NCBI GenBank assembly: GCA_031289415.1
Contig: JAITPN010000094.1
Span: 1 to 64,000, forward strand
Direction: 5' to 3'
From: Prevotellaceae bacterium
GTDB taxonomy: Bacteria; Bacteroidota; Bacteroidia; Bacteroidales; UBA932
Length of the DNA stretch: 64,000 nucleotides
Numbering within the stretch: the stretch's first letter is position 1; each line of letters starts with the position of its first letter. A program made the position numbers and the translations under genes. Below the pieces are notes generated by a model that saw only the letters and a program-made list of their open reading frames with translations, ran no database searches and was not told the DNA's origin. Positions 46,613 to 58,659 of the stretch are shown here, piece by piece.

Positions 46613-47413
46613 ATGAACGGATTAAAAGGAAAGACCGCTATTGTTACAGGCGGATCGCGAGGAATCGGAAAAGCAACCGTAGCACGTTTGCTCGAAGAAG
46701 GAGTAAGCGTGTTGTTTTGCGGACGTAACAAAGAAACCGGATTGGCTACGCTTGCCGATTTTAAGAAAAAATATGGCGACAAAGTAGCTTTCATCGCTTG
46801 CAACATGGAAGACCGCGATACGCCTGAAATGCTGATTGCAAAAGGGCGGGCGCTCTTCGGCGAATTGGATTTTCTTGTCAATAACGCATTTCCATTTACA
46901 GCAAAAGCCCTTGACGCCAAGTATGAAGACTGGTCGCATGTATTCATGGCAGGACCTGCCGCATATGCCATGATGATTGCCGAATTTGTGAAACAACGCG
47001 AACGGAAAGAAGGCGCAATAGTCTGTATATCAAGTATTTCAGGACATATTGCCCAGCCGAATAGGTGGACATACAACGCCGCCAAGGGTGCAGTAAAACA
47101 GCTTATCCGCTGCGCAGCCCTTGACCTTGCCCCCTATATTCGCGTTAACTGCCTAAGCCCCGCATGGGTTAAGACGGACGAAGTCCTCAAAGCTACTCCT
47201 GATAAAACGTGGGAAAGCACCCCTCAGGCTTGGAATGAATACCACATGCTGGGGCAGCTTCAAGAACCTGAGGAGATTGCCGCATCGGTGGCTTTCCTCT
47301 TGAGCGACGACGCTTGCATCATCACCGGTCACGATTTGGACGCCACTTCCGGCTATCTCGCCATGGGACCCGAAGGATTGGGCAAAACCGCCAGCTTTGC
47401 AGGAAGCGTATAA
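46613..47413 (+). CDS. Short-chain dehydrogenase/reductase
   Basis: The 266-residue Rossmann enzyme has TGGSRGIGKATV, VNNAF in place of the usual NNAG, ISSISG with the catalytic Ser, and YNAAK with Tyr and Lys, then VNCLSPAWVKT. It comes 74 bases after the dehydrogenase and 19 before the cyclase. The substrate cannot be deduced. The insert of ~40 residues before the C-terminal strand (PQAWNEYHMLGQLQEPEEIA) is normal for the classical family. Confidence 0.9.
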   Translation: MNGLKGKTAIVTGGSRGIGKATVARLLEEGVSVLFCGRNKETGLATLADFKKKYGDKVAFIACNMEDRDTPEMLIAKGRALFGELDFLVNNAFPFTAKALDAKYEDWSHVFMAGPAAYAMMIAEFVKQRERKEGAIVCISSISGHIAQPNRWTYNAAKGAVKQLIRCAALDLAPYIRVNCLSPAWVKTDEVLKATPDKTWESTPQAWNEYHMLGQLQEPEEIAASVAFLLSDDACIITGHDLDATSGYLAMGPEGLGKTASFAGSV

Positions 47414-47432
47414 AATTTAAAAGGATATATTT

Positions 47433-48077
47433 ATGGGTAAAATTATTGATTTGACAGCGCCGATGTTTGACGGCGCACCAACCATGCCGATGGATCCAAA
47501 ATTGTCTATTTCGTGGCATTGTACCTTAGATACATTAGGCTACAATCTATCGCGCCTCATCACGTCAACACATCAGGGTACGCACATGGACGCCCCGCGC
47601 CATTTTTTCAAAAACGGCGAGTGCATTGACGAAGTGGCATTGGAACGTTGTATAGTGCGGGCTGTAAAAATCGATTTAACCGCCAAAGAGCCTGATACGC
47701 CGATTACGCCTGTCGATTTAGCGCCTTACGAAAAATGGATAAACCAAGGTTGCTGCATATTGCTACACACCGGCTGGGATAAGCATTTCCCCGAACAGTC
47801 ATTTTTCTCAGGATTTCCGTACGTGTCGAAAGAACTTGCCAATTGGTTTGTAGAGAAAAAAATCGGCATGGTGGGCATGGATATGCCTACTCCAAACGGC
47901 ACGGATTGGGTATATGTCCACGTAAAAATGTTGGGCGCAGGTATTCTCATTGTAGAAGGGCTTGCCAATATGGAACAACTCCCTACCAACAAGCCGTTTA
48001 CTTTCTATTCGCTGCCGCTAAAACTGCAAGGACGCGATGGGTCGCCTGTGCGTGCCGTAGCTATACTGGATGAATAA
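47433..48077 (+). CDS. Cyclase-family (kynurenine formamidase-like) hydrolase
   Basis: The 214-residue protein starts GKIIDLTAPMFDGAP and has the metal-binding motif STHQGTHMDAPRHFF, matching the HxGTHxDxPxH signature, with a second metal region KKIGMVGMDMPTPNG. The family includes kynurenine formamidase and other amide or lactone hydrolases, so ring opening of a lactone or amide intermediate in this pathway is plausible. Confidence 0.88.
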   Translation: MGKIIDLTAPMFDGAPTMPMDPKLSISWHCTLDTLGYNLSRLITSTHQGTHMDAPRHFFKNGECIDEVALERCIVRAVKIDLTAKEPDTPITPVDLAPYEKWINQGCCILLHTGWDKHFPEQSFFSGFPYVSKELANWFVEKKIGMVGMDMPTPNGTDWVYVHVKMLGAGILIVEGLANMEQLPTNKPFTFYSLPLKLQGRDGSPVRAVAILDE

Positions 48078-48113
48078 AAGCCGTTAGTGTTCATGCGTTT
48101 ATCGCATTAGCCG

Positions 48114-49637
48114 CTATATGGCTTCCAAAAATTTAATCAACGCTTCACGGTCTTCGCGCGGCATAGCACGGAATTTTTCTTTCGCTTGCAAGGCTTCGCC
48201 GCCATGCCAAACAATGGCTTCTTCGAAATTACGGGCGCGCAGGTCGTGCATTTTGTCCGTATGTCCCGACACGATTTTTGTCAATCCGCGTCCCCAAAGC
48301 GGCGTAGTGCGGCACACTTGCACACGTCCGGGTTCTTTCAATCCGAGGTCATGCCTCAACAAGTCGGTATAAGGATATATCTTTTGATTGGAAAGCGCAG
48401 GCAGCGGTTTGTAATCGGCGCGGGTAGTCCATGACGGACGGTGGCAAGCCGTACAACCTGCCTCATAGAACAATTCTTTGCCTTGCTGCACCATCGGGTT
48501 GTCGAGGTCGCGGGCGGCAGGCACTGCCAATCCGCGATGCCATACCATAAACGCATCGTAATCGGCAGTAGTCATCTCCGAATTTAGATTTTTCGACATC
48601 AGATACTCATATACCTCTTGTTCCGGTTTGCCTAATGCAGCTTGTACATCGGGGTCTTTCGCCGATACTTGGGCATATTCATCTGTAATGTAATGATAGC
48701 TACGGTCGGGGCGCGTAACGTTAGTGATATTCCAAATGGCGTTTGCGCCGGGTCCATTGTCAAGCGTAGCGCGGGTACATAAATACGTAAAACGTCCCGG
48801 ATGTTTACCCGGATAATACGGATTCAAGCCTGTTTCGTCAATATCTGCGCCGATAATACCCGGACAATAACCGCGAGCCTGCTGACGTTGGTATTCGTCG
48901 CGCAAATCTTCGTCCGAGATGGCGTCAAGCAGTCCTGTTCCGTATATACCGATAGTCGCTTCGATGCTGGCGGTGTATTTACTCATATCAAAATCATTGA
49001 ACAACACCGCACTTTGGTCAATCGTTACGAGGGGATAAATAAGCGTTCCTTCGTAAGGCATGCCGGAACTGTAAGGCGTGCCGTCTTCATATTTGTTGCC
49101 GTGTTCGTCCACATGAGTCCGCCATTCGATGTGAATACCATCTTCATTTATCGGCGCTTTGAACGGCGCTACGGCGCGGGTTTGCGTCATCCCCGTAAAA
49201 TATTTGCTTGCCAATGCCAGCGTGGGCGAAGCGGGGTCGTAAACCATCAACAAGTAGCTGCAACGACTGTCGTTGCTATCGTATTTATCTACACGGTGTC
49301 CGCGCCCGCCGTAACTGGGGTGGCAAGCGATACACGATTTGCGGATATACACAGGTCCCAAGCCCGAATAGCCCATAGAGGTATCGGACACAAAACTTTT
49401 GTCGGCAATGCGTTCGCCGCGCATGAATTGCTTATAGAGCGCAGCGTCTTCATCAATGGCAGGTACAGGTTGCTTGTAAGCAAACGAAGAAGTAATAAAC
49501 ACCGTACCTGCTTTTCCGCCGGCATAATATTCTTCGCCGTATTCTTTACTAACATTAATATTTTCGGTATTATCTTTTTCACATGCAGTAAAAAATACGA
49601 CACAAAGCGTGGTTAAAAAAATATGATATCTCCTCAT
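48114..49637 (-). CDS. Di-heme oxidoreductase (thiol oxidoreductase type) lipoprotein
   Basis: Lipoprotein signal ending in FFTAC, then a ~480-residue protein with two c-type heme sites, CIACH near residue 103 and CTACH near 395, and TPLWGRG near 440. Length and arrangement fit the DHOR family (COG3488). It is the last gene of the porin-imelysin operon, a combination known from iron- or copper-related loci. The heme must be attached in the periplasm. Substrate unknown. Confidence 0.87.
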   Translation of the reverse strand: MRRYHIFLTTLCVVFFTACEKDNTENINVSKEYGEEYYAGGKAGTVFITSSFAYKQPVPAIDEDAALYKQFMRGERIADKSFVSDTSMGYSGLGPVYIRKSCIACHPSYGGRGHRVDKYDSNDSRCSYLLMVYDPASPTLALASKYFTGMTQTRAVAPFKAPINEDGIHIEWRTHVDEHGNKYEDGTPYSSGMPYEGTLIYPLVTIDQSAVLFNDFDMSKYTASIEATIGIYGTGLLDAISDEDLRDEYQRQQARGYCPGIIGADIDETGLNPYYPGKHPGRFTYLCTRATLDNGPGANAIWNITNVTRPDRSYHYITDEYAQVSAKDPDVQAALGKPEQEVYEYLMSKNLNSEMTTADYDAFMVWHRGLAVPAARDLDNPMVQQGKELFYEAGCTACHRPSWTTRADYKPLPALSNQKIYPYTDLLRHDLGLKEPGRVQVCRTTPLWGRGLTKIVSGHTDKMHDLRARNFEEAIVWHGGEALQAKEKFRAMPREDREALIKFLEAI

Positions 49638-49655
49638 TCTCTACTTTTATATTAT

Positions 49656-50831
49656 TTATAAAATTATTCCTGTTTCAACAGAAGCTAACAACGCTTCCAA
49701 TTCGGCGCAGGCGTCCACAGCAGCATCCACTTCCGCTTCATTGCTATGGTCGCGCACTACTTCGTAAAACGATTTTCCACCGTTCCCGATAGCGGCAATT
49801 TTCGTAAGGCAATCTTCAATTTTATTCTTTATATCCTCATCAAGTTTTGCATTTTTCGACGCAACAAAAGCGCTGAGCGAATTGCTGTGCGGCGTTATAC
49901 GGTCAATGCCTCCATAGTAAGCATTTTTGATGCTGATGATATTATTGCCGTAATCGTCGAGCGAATGCCAGCTGTACCATGACTCTACGTTTTCTACTGC
50001 ACCGCTTGCAAACGGTTCGGCTATTTTGGTTTCGCCCACTTCGCCTGCAATATCGGCAGCGCCGTTCGAAATTTCGCTCACGGCGGCAGGCAAATGACCT
50101 TCATAATTACCGGTAGCGTTTTTAAGCATCGAAGCAAAATTTTTGAACGACGATTTGTTGCTCAAGGCAGCTACGACTTCGGGGTTTTCACGGAAAACGC
50201 TGCCTATTTCAGCCGACACGTTTTCTTCGCCAACCCATGCCACGTAAGCCAATACACAATCCCACACCAACGCATCGGTAGCAGCCGTGAGGTATTTCAG
50301 TTCGGCGTCCGTCAAGCTGGCGCGAGCTTTTCCGTCGCGGAACAGCAGGTATTCGGTAACGTGAAACCCGATCACTTCGGCGTCAAGCGTACCCCATGCT
50401 ATTTCGCCGGTCAATCCGGCAGCATCGGTAGCAAGCACTTGGTCGATTTCGCTTTTTTCAAGGGGCCACGAGTCAATGTGTCCGTCGATGTCAAAGCCGT
50501 CGGGACCTACGGGTCCAAATAAGAACGCTTCGCTTTTTTCCCAGAAGACACGCGCTTTCATCCACGCACCGGCAGCGGCTTCGATAGCTGCTTGCGACTG
50601 CCCGTTTTTCAACGCTGCATTTGCCGTCCGCATTTCGAGCGCGGCTTCGGCAAGCGATTTGTAGGTAGGCGCTACCGTGCTTTCTACATATTCGTTCAGA
50701 ATAGCCTTGTACTGGTCGTCTACACCAGCCCCCGACACGGCATTGTTGTCTTTTTCACACGCGGCAAATGTTGCCGGTAAAGTAATGACCATTGCTCCGA
50801 ACAGCCATTTTATTACATGTTTTTTTATCAT
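49656..50831 (-). CDS. Imelysin-family (M75) lipoprotein
   Basis: Lipoprotein signal ending in TFAAC. The GxHxxE-type motif is present as VIGFHVTEYLLF (about residue 160), with WYSWHSLDDYGNNI later; the fold is the two-repeat helical imelysin. Family members are periplasmic proteins for iron or heme uptake (IrpA-like), usually not peptidases. The ATG at 50831 gives the best signal peptide; an ATG three codons upstream (50840) is also possible. It lies between porin and di-heme genes. Confidence 0.87.
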   Translation of the reverse strand: MIKKHVIKWLFGAMVITLPATFAACEKDNNAVSGAGVDDQYKAILNEYVESTVAPTYKSLAEAALEMRTANAALKNGQSQAAIEAAAGAWMKARVFWEKSEAFLFGPVGPDGFDIDGHIDSWPLEKSEIDQVLATDAAGLTGEIAWGTLDAEVIGFHVTEYLLFRDGKARASLTDAELKYLTAATDALVWDCVLAYVAWVGEENVSAEIGSVFRENPEVVAALSNKSSFKNFASMLKNATGNYEGHLPAAVSEISNGAADIAGEVGETKIAEPFASGAVENVESWYSWHSLDDYGNNIISIKNAYYGGIDRITPHSNSLSAFVASKNAKLDEDIKNKIEDCLTKIAAIGNGGKSFYEVVRDHSNEAEVDAAVDACAELEALLASVETGIIL

Positions 50832-50855
50832 AATTCCCAAGTATTAAATTGTTTT

Positions 50856-52145
50856 CTAATTAAAAAATCCGGCATACGCAATACCGAGCGACACCGCCGG
50901 TTCGTTGTTGTAAGGCGCTTGAAATTTACGCAGCATATATTCGGCTTTCAACACCAATCCTTTCATCGGGAAATAATTGATGCCTGCGCTGATAATGTTT
51001 TTCCCGCACCATGCTTTGTCGGCAATGCCGTCAGCCGTGCTGTACATCGAATCGTAGAAGCCGTAATGGACATAGGCATACAATTTCGTGTCGTTGTAAC
51101 GGAGATTGGCGAACGACAATATATCGTAGCCTGCCTCAATATACCAACTCAACGCCGAAGCGCCCACATCGGTGCGGGGCGACGGACTTGCCGATGGCAA
51201 CCGTTTGTTGATAATCGAAATATCATACGAACCGCCCAGATTGCCATATACCACATTGGCTCGCGCCAATACGTTATGTTTATCATACACGGCGTCAAAC
51301 GTACCTATCGCCACGATGCCTTTTACGTTGCGGGCAGCGTAGCGTTCGGGTTTCAGCGTATTGGCTGCGCTGTAGCCGTAATAACCGCTCAGCCCAACCC
51401 GCAACCCCGGTACGGAATAATTGTCGAGCCGGAAAGCGCCCGCATAGTTGTTGGCGATTTTAAACTCATAGGGCGATGTTGCGCCGCCCGAAATCCATCC
51501 GGCGTTGTCAAAACGCTCGGCGTCCAAGCCGGCAACAAACAACGCTTCGTAGCGCCAATGGGCTACGCGCCCCCAAAAACTCACGCCTGTTTCGTGCCAC
51601 GTACACGGCAGAATTGCCGATTCTTCTTCGGGACGCAATACCGAGAAAAATTCCACCGGCAGGTGGTATTGGTTGGTAAGCCCTACGGGTACGATAATAT
51701 GTCCCATTCTCAAATTGGCGTAAGGCGTAAACGTTTTTTCAATCCAAAACTGCTCCAATGCTACTTCGCCGCCTTTTTCAATTTCAGTTTCATATTCTCC
51801 TGCTTCGGTTTTTTCAATTTCATACGCCGAGCCTGCACCGCTGTGTTCAAATTCTATTTCGGTAGCAAACCGCCAGCCGCGACCAAATTCATATCCCAAG
51901 TAAATAACGGCATGCGGCAAATCTACACGCCCATGCGTAGCTCCGGCGTAGGTGTCGGGATACGCATAACGCGACGGATTGTCGCTGTAGAACATCCGTT
52001 GCGCCACCACTTCGCCGTAGCCGCCCACTTGCAACCGCCCTAACATTGACGGGATTGTCCGGCGCACAACTACCGTATCAGCCGGTTGCGCCGCGGCAGG
52101 CAATACCGCTATAAGTAAAAGCACAATGATAATGTATGGTTTCAT
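50856..52145 (-). CDS. Outer-membrane porin
   Basis: Signal peptide MKPYIIIVLLLIAVLPAAAQ followed by ~410 residues of barrel strands with a phosphate-selective-porin-like pattern (GGYGEVVAQRM, FGRGWRFATEIEFEHSG, QFWIEKTFTPYANLRMGHII, KGLVLKAEYMLRKF) and a terminal Phe-Asn. The ATG at 52145 is taken because the promoter at 52169-52199 lies just upstream. It is first in the operon with imelysin and di-heme protein, and may admit the same metal or ligand. Confidence 0.8.
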   Translation of the reverse strand: MKPYIIIVLLLIAVLPAAAQPADTVVVRRTIPSMLGRLQVGGYGEVVAQRMFYSDNPSRYAYPDTYAGATHGRVDLPHAVIYLGYEFGRGWRFATEIEFEHSGAGSAYEIEKTEAGEYETEIEKGGEVALEQFWIEKTFTPYANLRMGHIIVPVGLTNQYHLPVEFFSVLRPEEESAILPCTWHETGVSFWGRVAHWRYEALFVAGLDAERFDNAGWISGGATSPYEFKIANNYAGAFRLDNYSVPGLRVGLSGYYGYSAANTLKPERYAARNVKGIVAIGTFDAVYDKHNVLARANVVYGNLGGSYDISIINKRLPSASPSPRTDVGASALSWYIEAGYDILSFANLRYNDTKLYAYVHYGFYDSMYSTADGIADKAWCGKNIISAGINYFPMKGLVLKAEYMLRKFQAPYNNEPAVSLGIAYAGFFN

Positions 52146-52168
52146 ATTCAACATTTTCTTTGAGGCTG

Positions 52169-52199
52169 CAAAGGTACGCCGTTGCATAATGACCGGCAA
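52169..52199 (-). promoter_or_regulatory. Promoter of the porin-imelysin-di-heme operon
   Basis: On the minus strand TTG (52199-52197), 20 bases, TACCTTTG (52176-52169), 23 bases before the ATG. This is a perfect match to the Bacteroidota consensus. No Fur box is obvious by eye. Confidence 0.8.
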
Positions 52200-52266
52200 T
52201 ACCTATTTATGGGGATATTTGCAGTCCGGCGTCATTATAAATAGGTAAAAGATTCTCAAGCAAGTC

Positions 52267-52301
52267 AAAAAAACCAAAGCCCCCCAATTCCTTTCGGGGG
52301 G
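52267..52301 (-). terminator. Rho-independent terminator after uvrB
   Basis: On the minus strand CCCCCC pairs with GGGGGG across an AT-rich loop (52301-52280), followed by CTTTGG and seven T. A second stem, GATTAAGA/TCTTAATC at 52306-52339, lies between it and the uvrB stop. Confidence 0.75.
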
Positions 52302-52341
52302 AAGGGATTAAGATTGAACGTAGCGTAACTTTCTTAATCTC

Positions 52342-54357
<2,016 letters not shown>

Positions 54358-54362
54358 GAACT

Positions 54363-55652
54363 TTACAGTTCAGTATATTTTTCTTTGTAAAATTCATATT
54401 TTTCCAACTTTTCGGGACTTTGCTCGCGCAAGCGGAAATAAATGTTCCGCAATGATTCTACTACTGCTTTTTCTTTACTATTTATCTGATAGGCGCGTTC
54501 AAACACCGGAAGCGCTACTTCAAATTGCGCATCGGCTTCTTTCGACATCTCTTCTGCTTTTTTGTAGTCGTTTTCCAAGTTCGCTTCGTTATGTAATTTC
54601 GCCGCTTTATTGAAATATAATACCGCTAATGAGTACACAGACCAGAAATTATCGGCGTCAAGCGCTATTGCTTTTTTATACGCAATTTCAGCGTTTACAT
54701 AGTTGTTGAGTTGTTCGTGAATACCGCCTTCTACGCGATACAGTTCAGGATTTTTCGGGTCGTTCTGTTGCGCAGTTTCAATGTAAGGTAATATTTTTCC
54801 CGGATCTTCGCCGCGTTTCAAGTAGAGGTTAATTAATGCAATAATAATTTGCTGATTGGTCGGATATTTTTCCAATCCGCCGGTGAGGGTTGAAATAGCG
54901 CCTAACGTGTCGCCTGCAATTTGCTGCGTTTCAGCGTAGGCTGCTTGTATGTCGCCTTGTTGGTCGTAGCCAATGGAGATAGTTTTCGCGAAATATGTCA
55001 GCGCTTTGGGATTGTCATTGGACAAACGCGCCGTAAGCCCCGCATAATAAGTAATCAACGAATCGGTTTGTCCGACTATGGGATTGCCCGAAGAAGCCAG
55101 CGAGCCTTCGAAATAGCGCAACGCATCGGGATATTTTTGCAACGTGTATGCCGCCAACGCATCGGTTTTAAAATTATTTTTCAAATTTTCCAACGCTGTT
55201 TTTATTTTTTTTGTACTTGCCCCTTTTGTATCCAGCGCAATGGCTTTTTCGTATGCTTCCAGCGCAGTAAACAGCGGTTTTTCTACGGGGTAAGCAACCT
55301 GCCAGAATATAAGAACGCCGCTTTCGTTGTAGTACAGTTTTTTATCGGCATACACATTTACATCATATTGTGCATTACCCACTGTTTCCTGCGAACTTTC
55401 TATGATTTTTTCGGACGCCAACAGCGTTTTTACCTGAATTTGGGACATTCCCGGCATTACAAACTTCACAGGTTGCGACCAAATGTCGGAAAACAACTCT
55501 GCACGCGCTATCCACGTTTTTACCAGCGCCGATTTTTTTTCATCTCGAATGTCGGCGTCGCTTTTGGCAATTTTTGATAACCACGCGGCGTTGTCTTGCG
55601 CCGTCAGTTGCACGGCTACCATGCAACATACTATGACTATAATCTTTTTCAT
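54363..55652 (-). CDS. TPR-repeat periplasmic protein
   Basis: Signal peptide (MKKIIVIVCCMVAVQLTAQ) and then ~410 residues of tetratricopeptide helices; ALEAYEKAIALDTKG and EIAYKKAIALDADNFWSVYSL are clear units. No catalytic motif. The gene lies between gyrA and uvrB. It probably scaffolds an envelope complex; the partner is not evident. Confidence 0.85.
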   Translation of the reverse strand: MKKIIVIVCCMVAVQLTAQDNAAWLSKIAKSDADIRDEKKSALVKTWIARAELFSDIWSQPVKFVMPGMSQIQVKTLLASEKIIESSQETVGNAQYDVNVYADKKLYYNESGVLIFWQVAYPVEKPLFTALEAYEKAIALDTKGASTKKIKTALENLKNNFKTDALAAYTLQKYPDALRYFEGSLASSGNPIVGQTDSLITYYAGLTARLSNDNPKALTYFAKTISIGYDQQGDIQAAYAETQQIAGDTLGAISTLTGGLEKYPTNQQIIIALINLYLKRGEDPGKILPYIETAQQNDPKNPELYRVEGGIHEQLNNYVNAEIAYKKAIALDADNFWSVYSLAVLYFNKAAKLHNEANLENDYKKAEEMSKEADAQFEVALPVFERAYQINSKEKAVVESLRNIYFRLREQSPEKLEKYEFYKEKYTEL

Positions 55653-55683
55653 ATCAACATATTTTTAATTATCTATATACCCG

Positions 55684-55712
55684 CAAATATACGAATTAAT
55701 TTTCAGATTCAA
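55684..55712 (-). promoter_or_regulatory. Possible promoter of the TPR-uvrB pair
   Basis: On the minus strand TTG (55712-55710), 18 bases, TATATTTG (55691-55684), overlapping the end of gyrA. The spacing is one base shorter than usual. Confidence 0.45.
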
Positions 55713-58215
55713 CAGATTCTTCACTTTTTTCTGCCTGATTATCGTCCTCGTCGCTTTTAGTAACCTTACATACAGCGGCTATGCTGTCTTTTCCTTTGAG
55801 GTTAATCAACCGAACCCCTTGGGTTACACGTCCCGTAATACGCATATTGGCAACCGCCAGACGTATGGTAATACCCGACTTATTGATAATCATCAAGTCA
55901 TTATCGTCGGTAACATCTTTTATGGCAATCAGCGAGCCTGTTTTTTCGGTGATATTAATGGTTTTTACTCCTTTCCCTTTCCGGTTGGTGGTTCGATAAT
56001 CGTCCAAATCCGAGCGTTTCCCAAACCCGTTTTCGCTTACTACCATGATGTTGATTTTGTCGTTGTCGGGCAACGACGCATCTACGCAAACCATGCCGAT
56101 GACGTCCTGCCCTTCGCCGAGCGTGATGCCTTGCACACCGGCGCCTGTACGACCGATAGACCGGACTTTGCTTTCGTTGAAGCGCACACATCTTCCGCCG
56201 CGCGATGCGAGCAGAATATCGCACTTCCCATTGGTAAGGATGGCTTCGAGCAGTCCGTCGCCCTCCTTAATGGTGATGGCGTTGATGCCTTTGGTTCGCG
56301 GATTCGAGTATGCTTTGAGCGACGTTTTTTTCACGATGCCGTCTTTCGTACACATCACAATATAATTGCTATTGATATATTCGTCATCGTTCAGCGATTT
56401 TACGTTGATGTAGGCGCACACTTTGTCGTCGGGTTCAATGTTAATCACGTTTTGGATGGCGCGACCTTTCGACGCTTTCGTTCCTTCAGGCACATCGTAC
56501 ACTTTCAGCCAGAAACAACGTCCTTTTTGGGTGAAAAAGAGTATCGTGCTGTGCATGTTTGCTACATAAATATGTTCGAGGAAATCTTCGTCGCGGGTGT
56601 TGCTGCCTTTAGCCCCTACGCCGCCGCGGTGTTGCAGGCGGTATTCAGCCAACGACGTGCGTTTGAGGTATCCCATGTGTGAAATGGTAATAACCATGTC
56701 TTCGTCGGCATAAAAATCTTCGGGATTAAATTCGCCGGCAGCCATTACAATGTCGGTACGGCGTTCGTCGCCATATTTTTCGCGCACGGCGGTGGTTTCA
56801 TCCTTTACAATTTGCAACTGCAATTGTTCGTCGCCGAGAATGGTATTCAGGCGGGTAATCAGTTTTTGCAATTCGGCATATTCGTCTTTAATTTTGTCGT
56901 GTTCCAGCCCTGTGAGTTGGCGGAGGCGCATTTCAATAATGGCGTTGGCTTGTATTTCCGACAGTCCGAACGTTTCCATTAATCCTTTGCGGGCGTCGTC
57001 GGGTGTTTTGGACGCGCGTATCAGGGCGATTACCTCATCGAGGTGGTCTAACGCTATCAGCAAGCCGGCAAGAATATGGGCGCGTTTTTCGGCTTGTTCC
57101 AATTCGTGGCGCGTACGGCGCACCACTACTTCATGGCGGTGGTCTACAAAGTACTTGATGAGCTGTTTGAGGTTCAGCAACCGCGGGCGACCGTCGACCA
57201 ACGCAATGTTATTAATAGAAAACGACGTTTGCAGTGCGGTATGTTTAAAAAGGTTGTTGAGTACCACGTTGGCAACCGCGCCTTGTTTAAGTTTCACCAC
57301 TACGCGCATCCCGTTACGGTCGCTTTCGTCGTTCACGTACGAAATACCTTCCAGCCGTTTCTCTTCAACCAACGCGGCGATTTTTTCGATAAGTTCCTTG
57401 CGGTTGACCAAATATGGAATTTCGGTAGCCACGATGGTTTCGCGCCCGCTTGCCGACACTTCTATTTCGGTTTTTGCACGGATTACCACGCGTCCCCGTC
57501 CGGTTTCGTAGGCTTCCTTAATCCCTTGCAGTCCGTAAATCGTACCGCCTGTCGGAAAATCGGGCGCTTTCACGTAGTGCAGCAACTCTTCGGTCGTAAT
57601 GTCTTTATTATCTATGTACGCGCAAATGGCATTGCATACTTCGGTGAGGTTGTGGGGCGCCATGTTGGTAGCCATACCCACCGCAATCCCCGACGCGCCG
57701 TTCACCAGCAGCAGGGGGATTTTCGTTGCCAGCACCGTAGGTTCTACATACTCGTCGCTGTAATTGGGGCGGAAATCCACGGTGTTCTTGTCAAGGTCGG
57801 CAAGCACTTCTTCCGAAATCCGTTGCAGGCGGGCTTCCGTATAACGCATAGCCGCCGCGCTGTCGCCGTCAATCGAGCCGAAGTTTCCCTGCCCGTCCAC
57901 GAGGAGATAGCGCAAACTCCATTCTTGCGCCATGCGCACCATGGATTCATACAACGCCGAGTCGCCATGCGGGTGGTATTTCCCCATGACGTCCCCCACG
58001 ATACGCGCCGACTTCTTATAAGGCTTTCCGGGCGCCAATCCCAATTCCGACATACCGTAAAGGATACGCCGATGTACGGGTTTCATACCGTCGCGCACAT
58101 CGGGAAGCGCTCTGGAAACAATCACTGACATCGAATAGTCAATATACGAGGTTTTCATTTCCTCTTCAATGTTCACTTTGATAATCCGCTCAGTGTTTTC
58201 AAAATTTTCTGTCAT
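55696..58215 (-). CDS. gyrA: DNA gyrase subunit A
   Basis: Breaks and rejoins DNA for negative supercoiling. The catalytic Tyr125 is in MRYTEARL. The quinolone-resistance region reads [10 protein letters not shown], with Ser86 and Glu90 at the positions of E. coli Ser83 and Asp87, so no common resistance change at the serine. The C-terminal domain contains beta-pinwheel repeats and a gyrase box-like QGVRLI region near the end, then an acidic Glu/Ser tail. The 839-residue length is normal. Confidence 0.97.
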   Translation of the reverse strand: MTENFENTERIIKVNIEEEMKTSYIDYSMSVIVSRALPDVRDGMKPVHRRILYGMSELGLAPGKPYKKSARIVGDVMGKYHPHGDSALYESMVRMAQEWSLRYLLVDGQGNFGSIDGDSAAAMRYTEARLQRISEEVLADLDKNTVDFRPNYSDEYVEPTVLATKIPLLLVNGASGIAVGMATNMAPHNLTEVCNAICAYIDNKDITTEELLHYVKAPDFPTGGTIYGLQGIKEAYETGRGRVVIRAKTEIEVSASGRETIVATEIPYLVNRKELIEKIAALVEEKRLEGISYVNDESDRNGMRVVVKLKQGAVANVVLNNLFKHTALQTSFSINNIALVDGRPRLLNLKQLIKYFVDHRHEVVVRRTRHELEQAEKRAHILAGLLIALDHLDEVIALIRASKTPDDARKGLMETFGLSEIQANAIIEMRLRQLTGLEHDKIKDEYAELQKLITRLNTILGDEQLQLQIVKDETTAVREKYGDERRTDIVMAAGEFNPEDFYADEDMVITISHMGYLKRTSLAEYRLQHRGGVGAKGSNTRDEDFLEHIYVANMHSTILFFTQKGRCFWLKVYDVPEGTKASKGRAIQNVINIEPDDKVCAYINVKSLNDDEYINSNYIVMCTKDGIVKKTSLKAYSNPRTKGINAITIKEGDGLLEAILTNGKCDILLASRGGRCVRFNESKVRSIGRTGAGVQGITLGEGQDVIGMVCVDASLPDNDKINIMVVSENGFGKRSDLDDYRTTNRKGKGVKTINITEKTGSLIAIKDVTDDNDLMIINKSGITIRLAVANMRITGRVTQGVRLINLKGKDSIAAVCKVTKSDEDDNQAEKSEESVESEN

Positions 58216-58346
58216 AATGTGTAATAAGTTTACAAAAGAACCGCTAAGTTACGAAAAATTATTAAATTTTAAAAATAATTTCTTTCTTCATTTTTCTTTT
58301 CCAGTTATTATTTTTACCTTTGTAACACTTAATCAAAAGCAAAACG

Positions 58347-58589
58347 ATGAGCGTCGGACAACACTTTTTCATAAATATCACGTCGATTCCTTGCACCGAA
58401 GGGGATAAAGTCCGGCTTTCGTATTGTATGCCGCGTATTGCGCTATTTTCTAAAAAAATCGTCCCGACAGTTGCCGTAGCAGAAATACACGGTGTGATTT
58501 CGTCCCTGCAACTTGCGGCGGAAGAGATACACGGTGTAATCTATGTTCCGACATCTTCAAATAAAGAAAGAATGGCGGTTGTATTTTAA
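58347..58589 (+). CDS. Small hypothetical ORF between gyrA and metH
   Basis: An 80-residue ORF with a TACCTTTG box at 58315-58322, 25 bases ahead of the ATG. The protein contains a short internal repeat (AEIHGVI and EEIHGVIY), with an Ile-rich first half. It matches no family known to me. The remaining gap (58216-58346 and 58590-58615) holds nothing else recognised. Confidence 0.4.
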   Translation: MSVGQHFFINITSIPCTEGDKVRLSYCMPRIALFSKKIVPTVAVAEIHGVISSLQLAAEEIHGVIYVPTSSNKERMAVVF

Positions 58590-58615
58590 AGAAGAAAATA
58601 TAATCGGGAAAGAAC

Positions 58616-58659
58616 CCTTAACGCTTAATCCTTCACACGTTACACATCACGCTTCACGT
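58616..58659. repeat. TTAAnGCTTCAC-type repeat overlapping the 3' end of metH
   Basis: CTTAACGCTTAATCCTTCAC and following bases belong to the same family as the arms of array D at 11937-11999, and overlap the last codons of metH. Confidence 0.6.
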
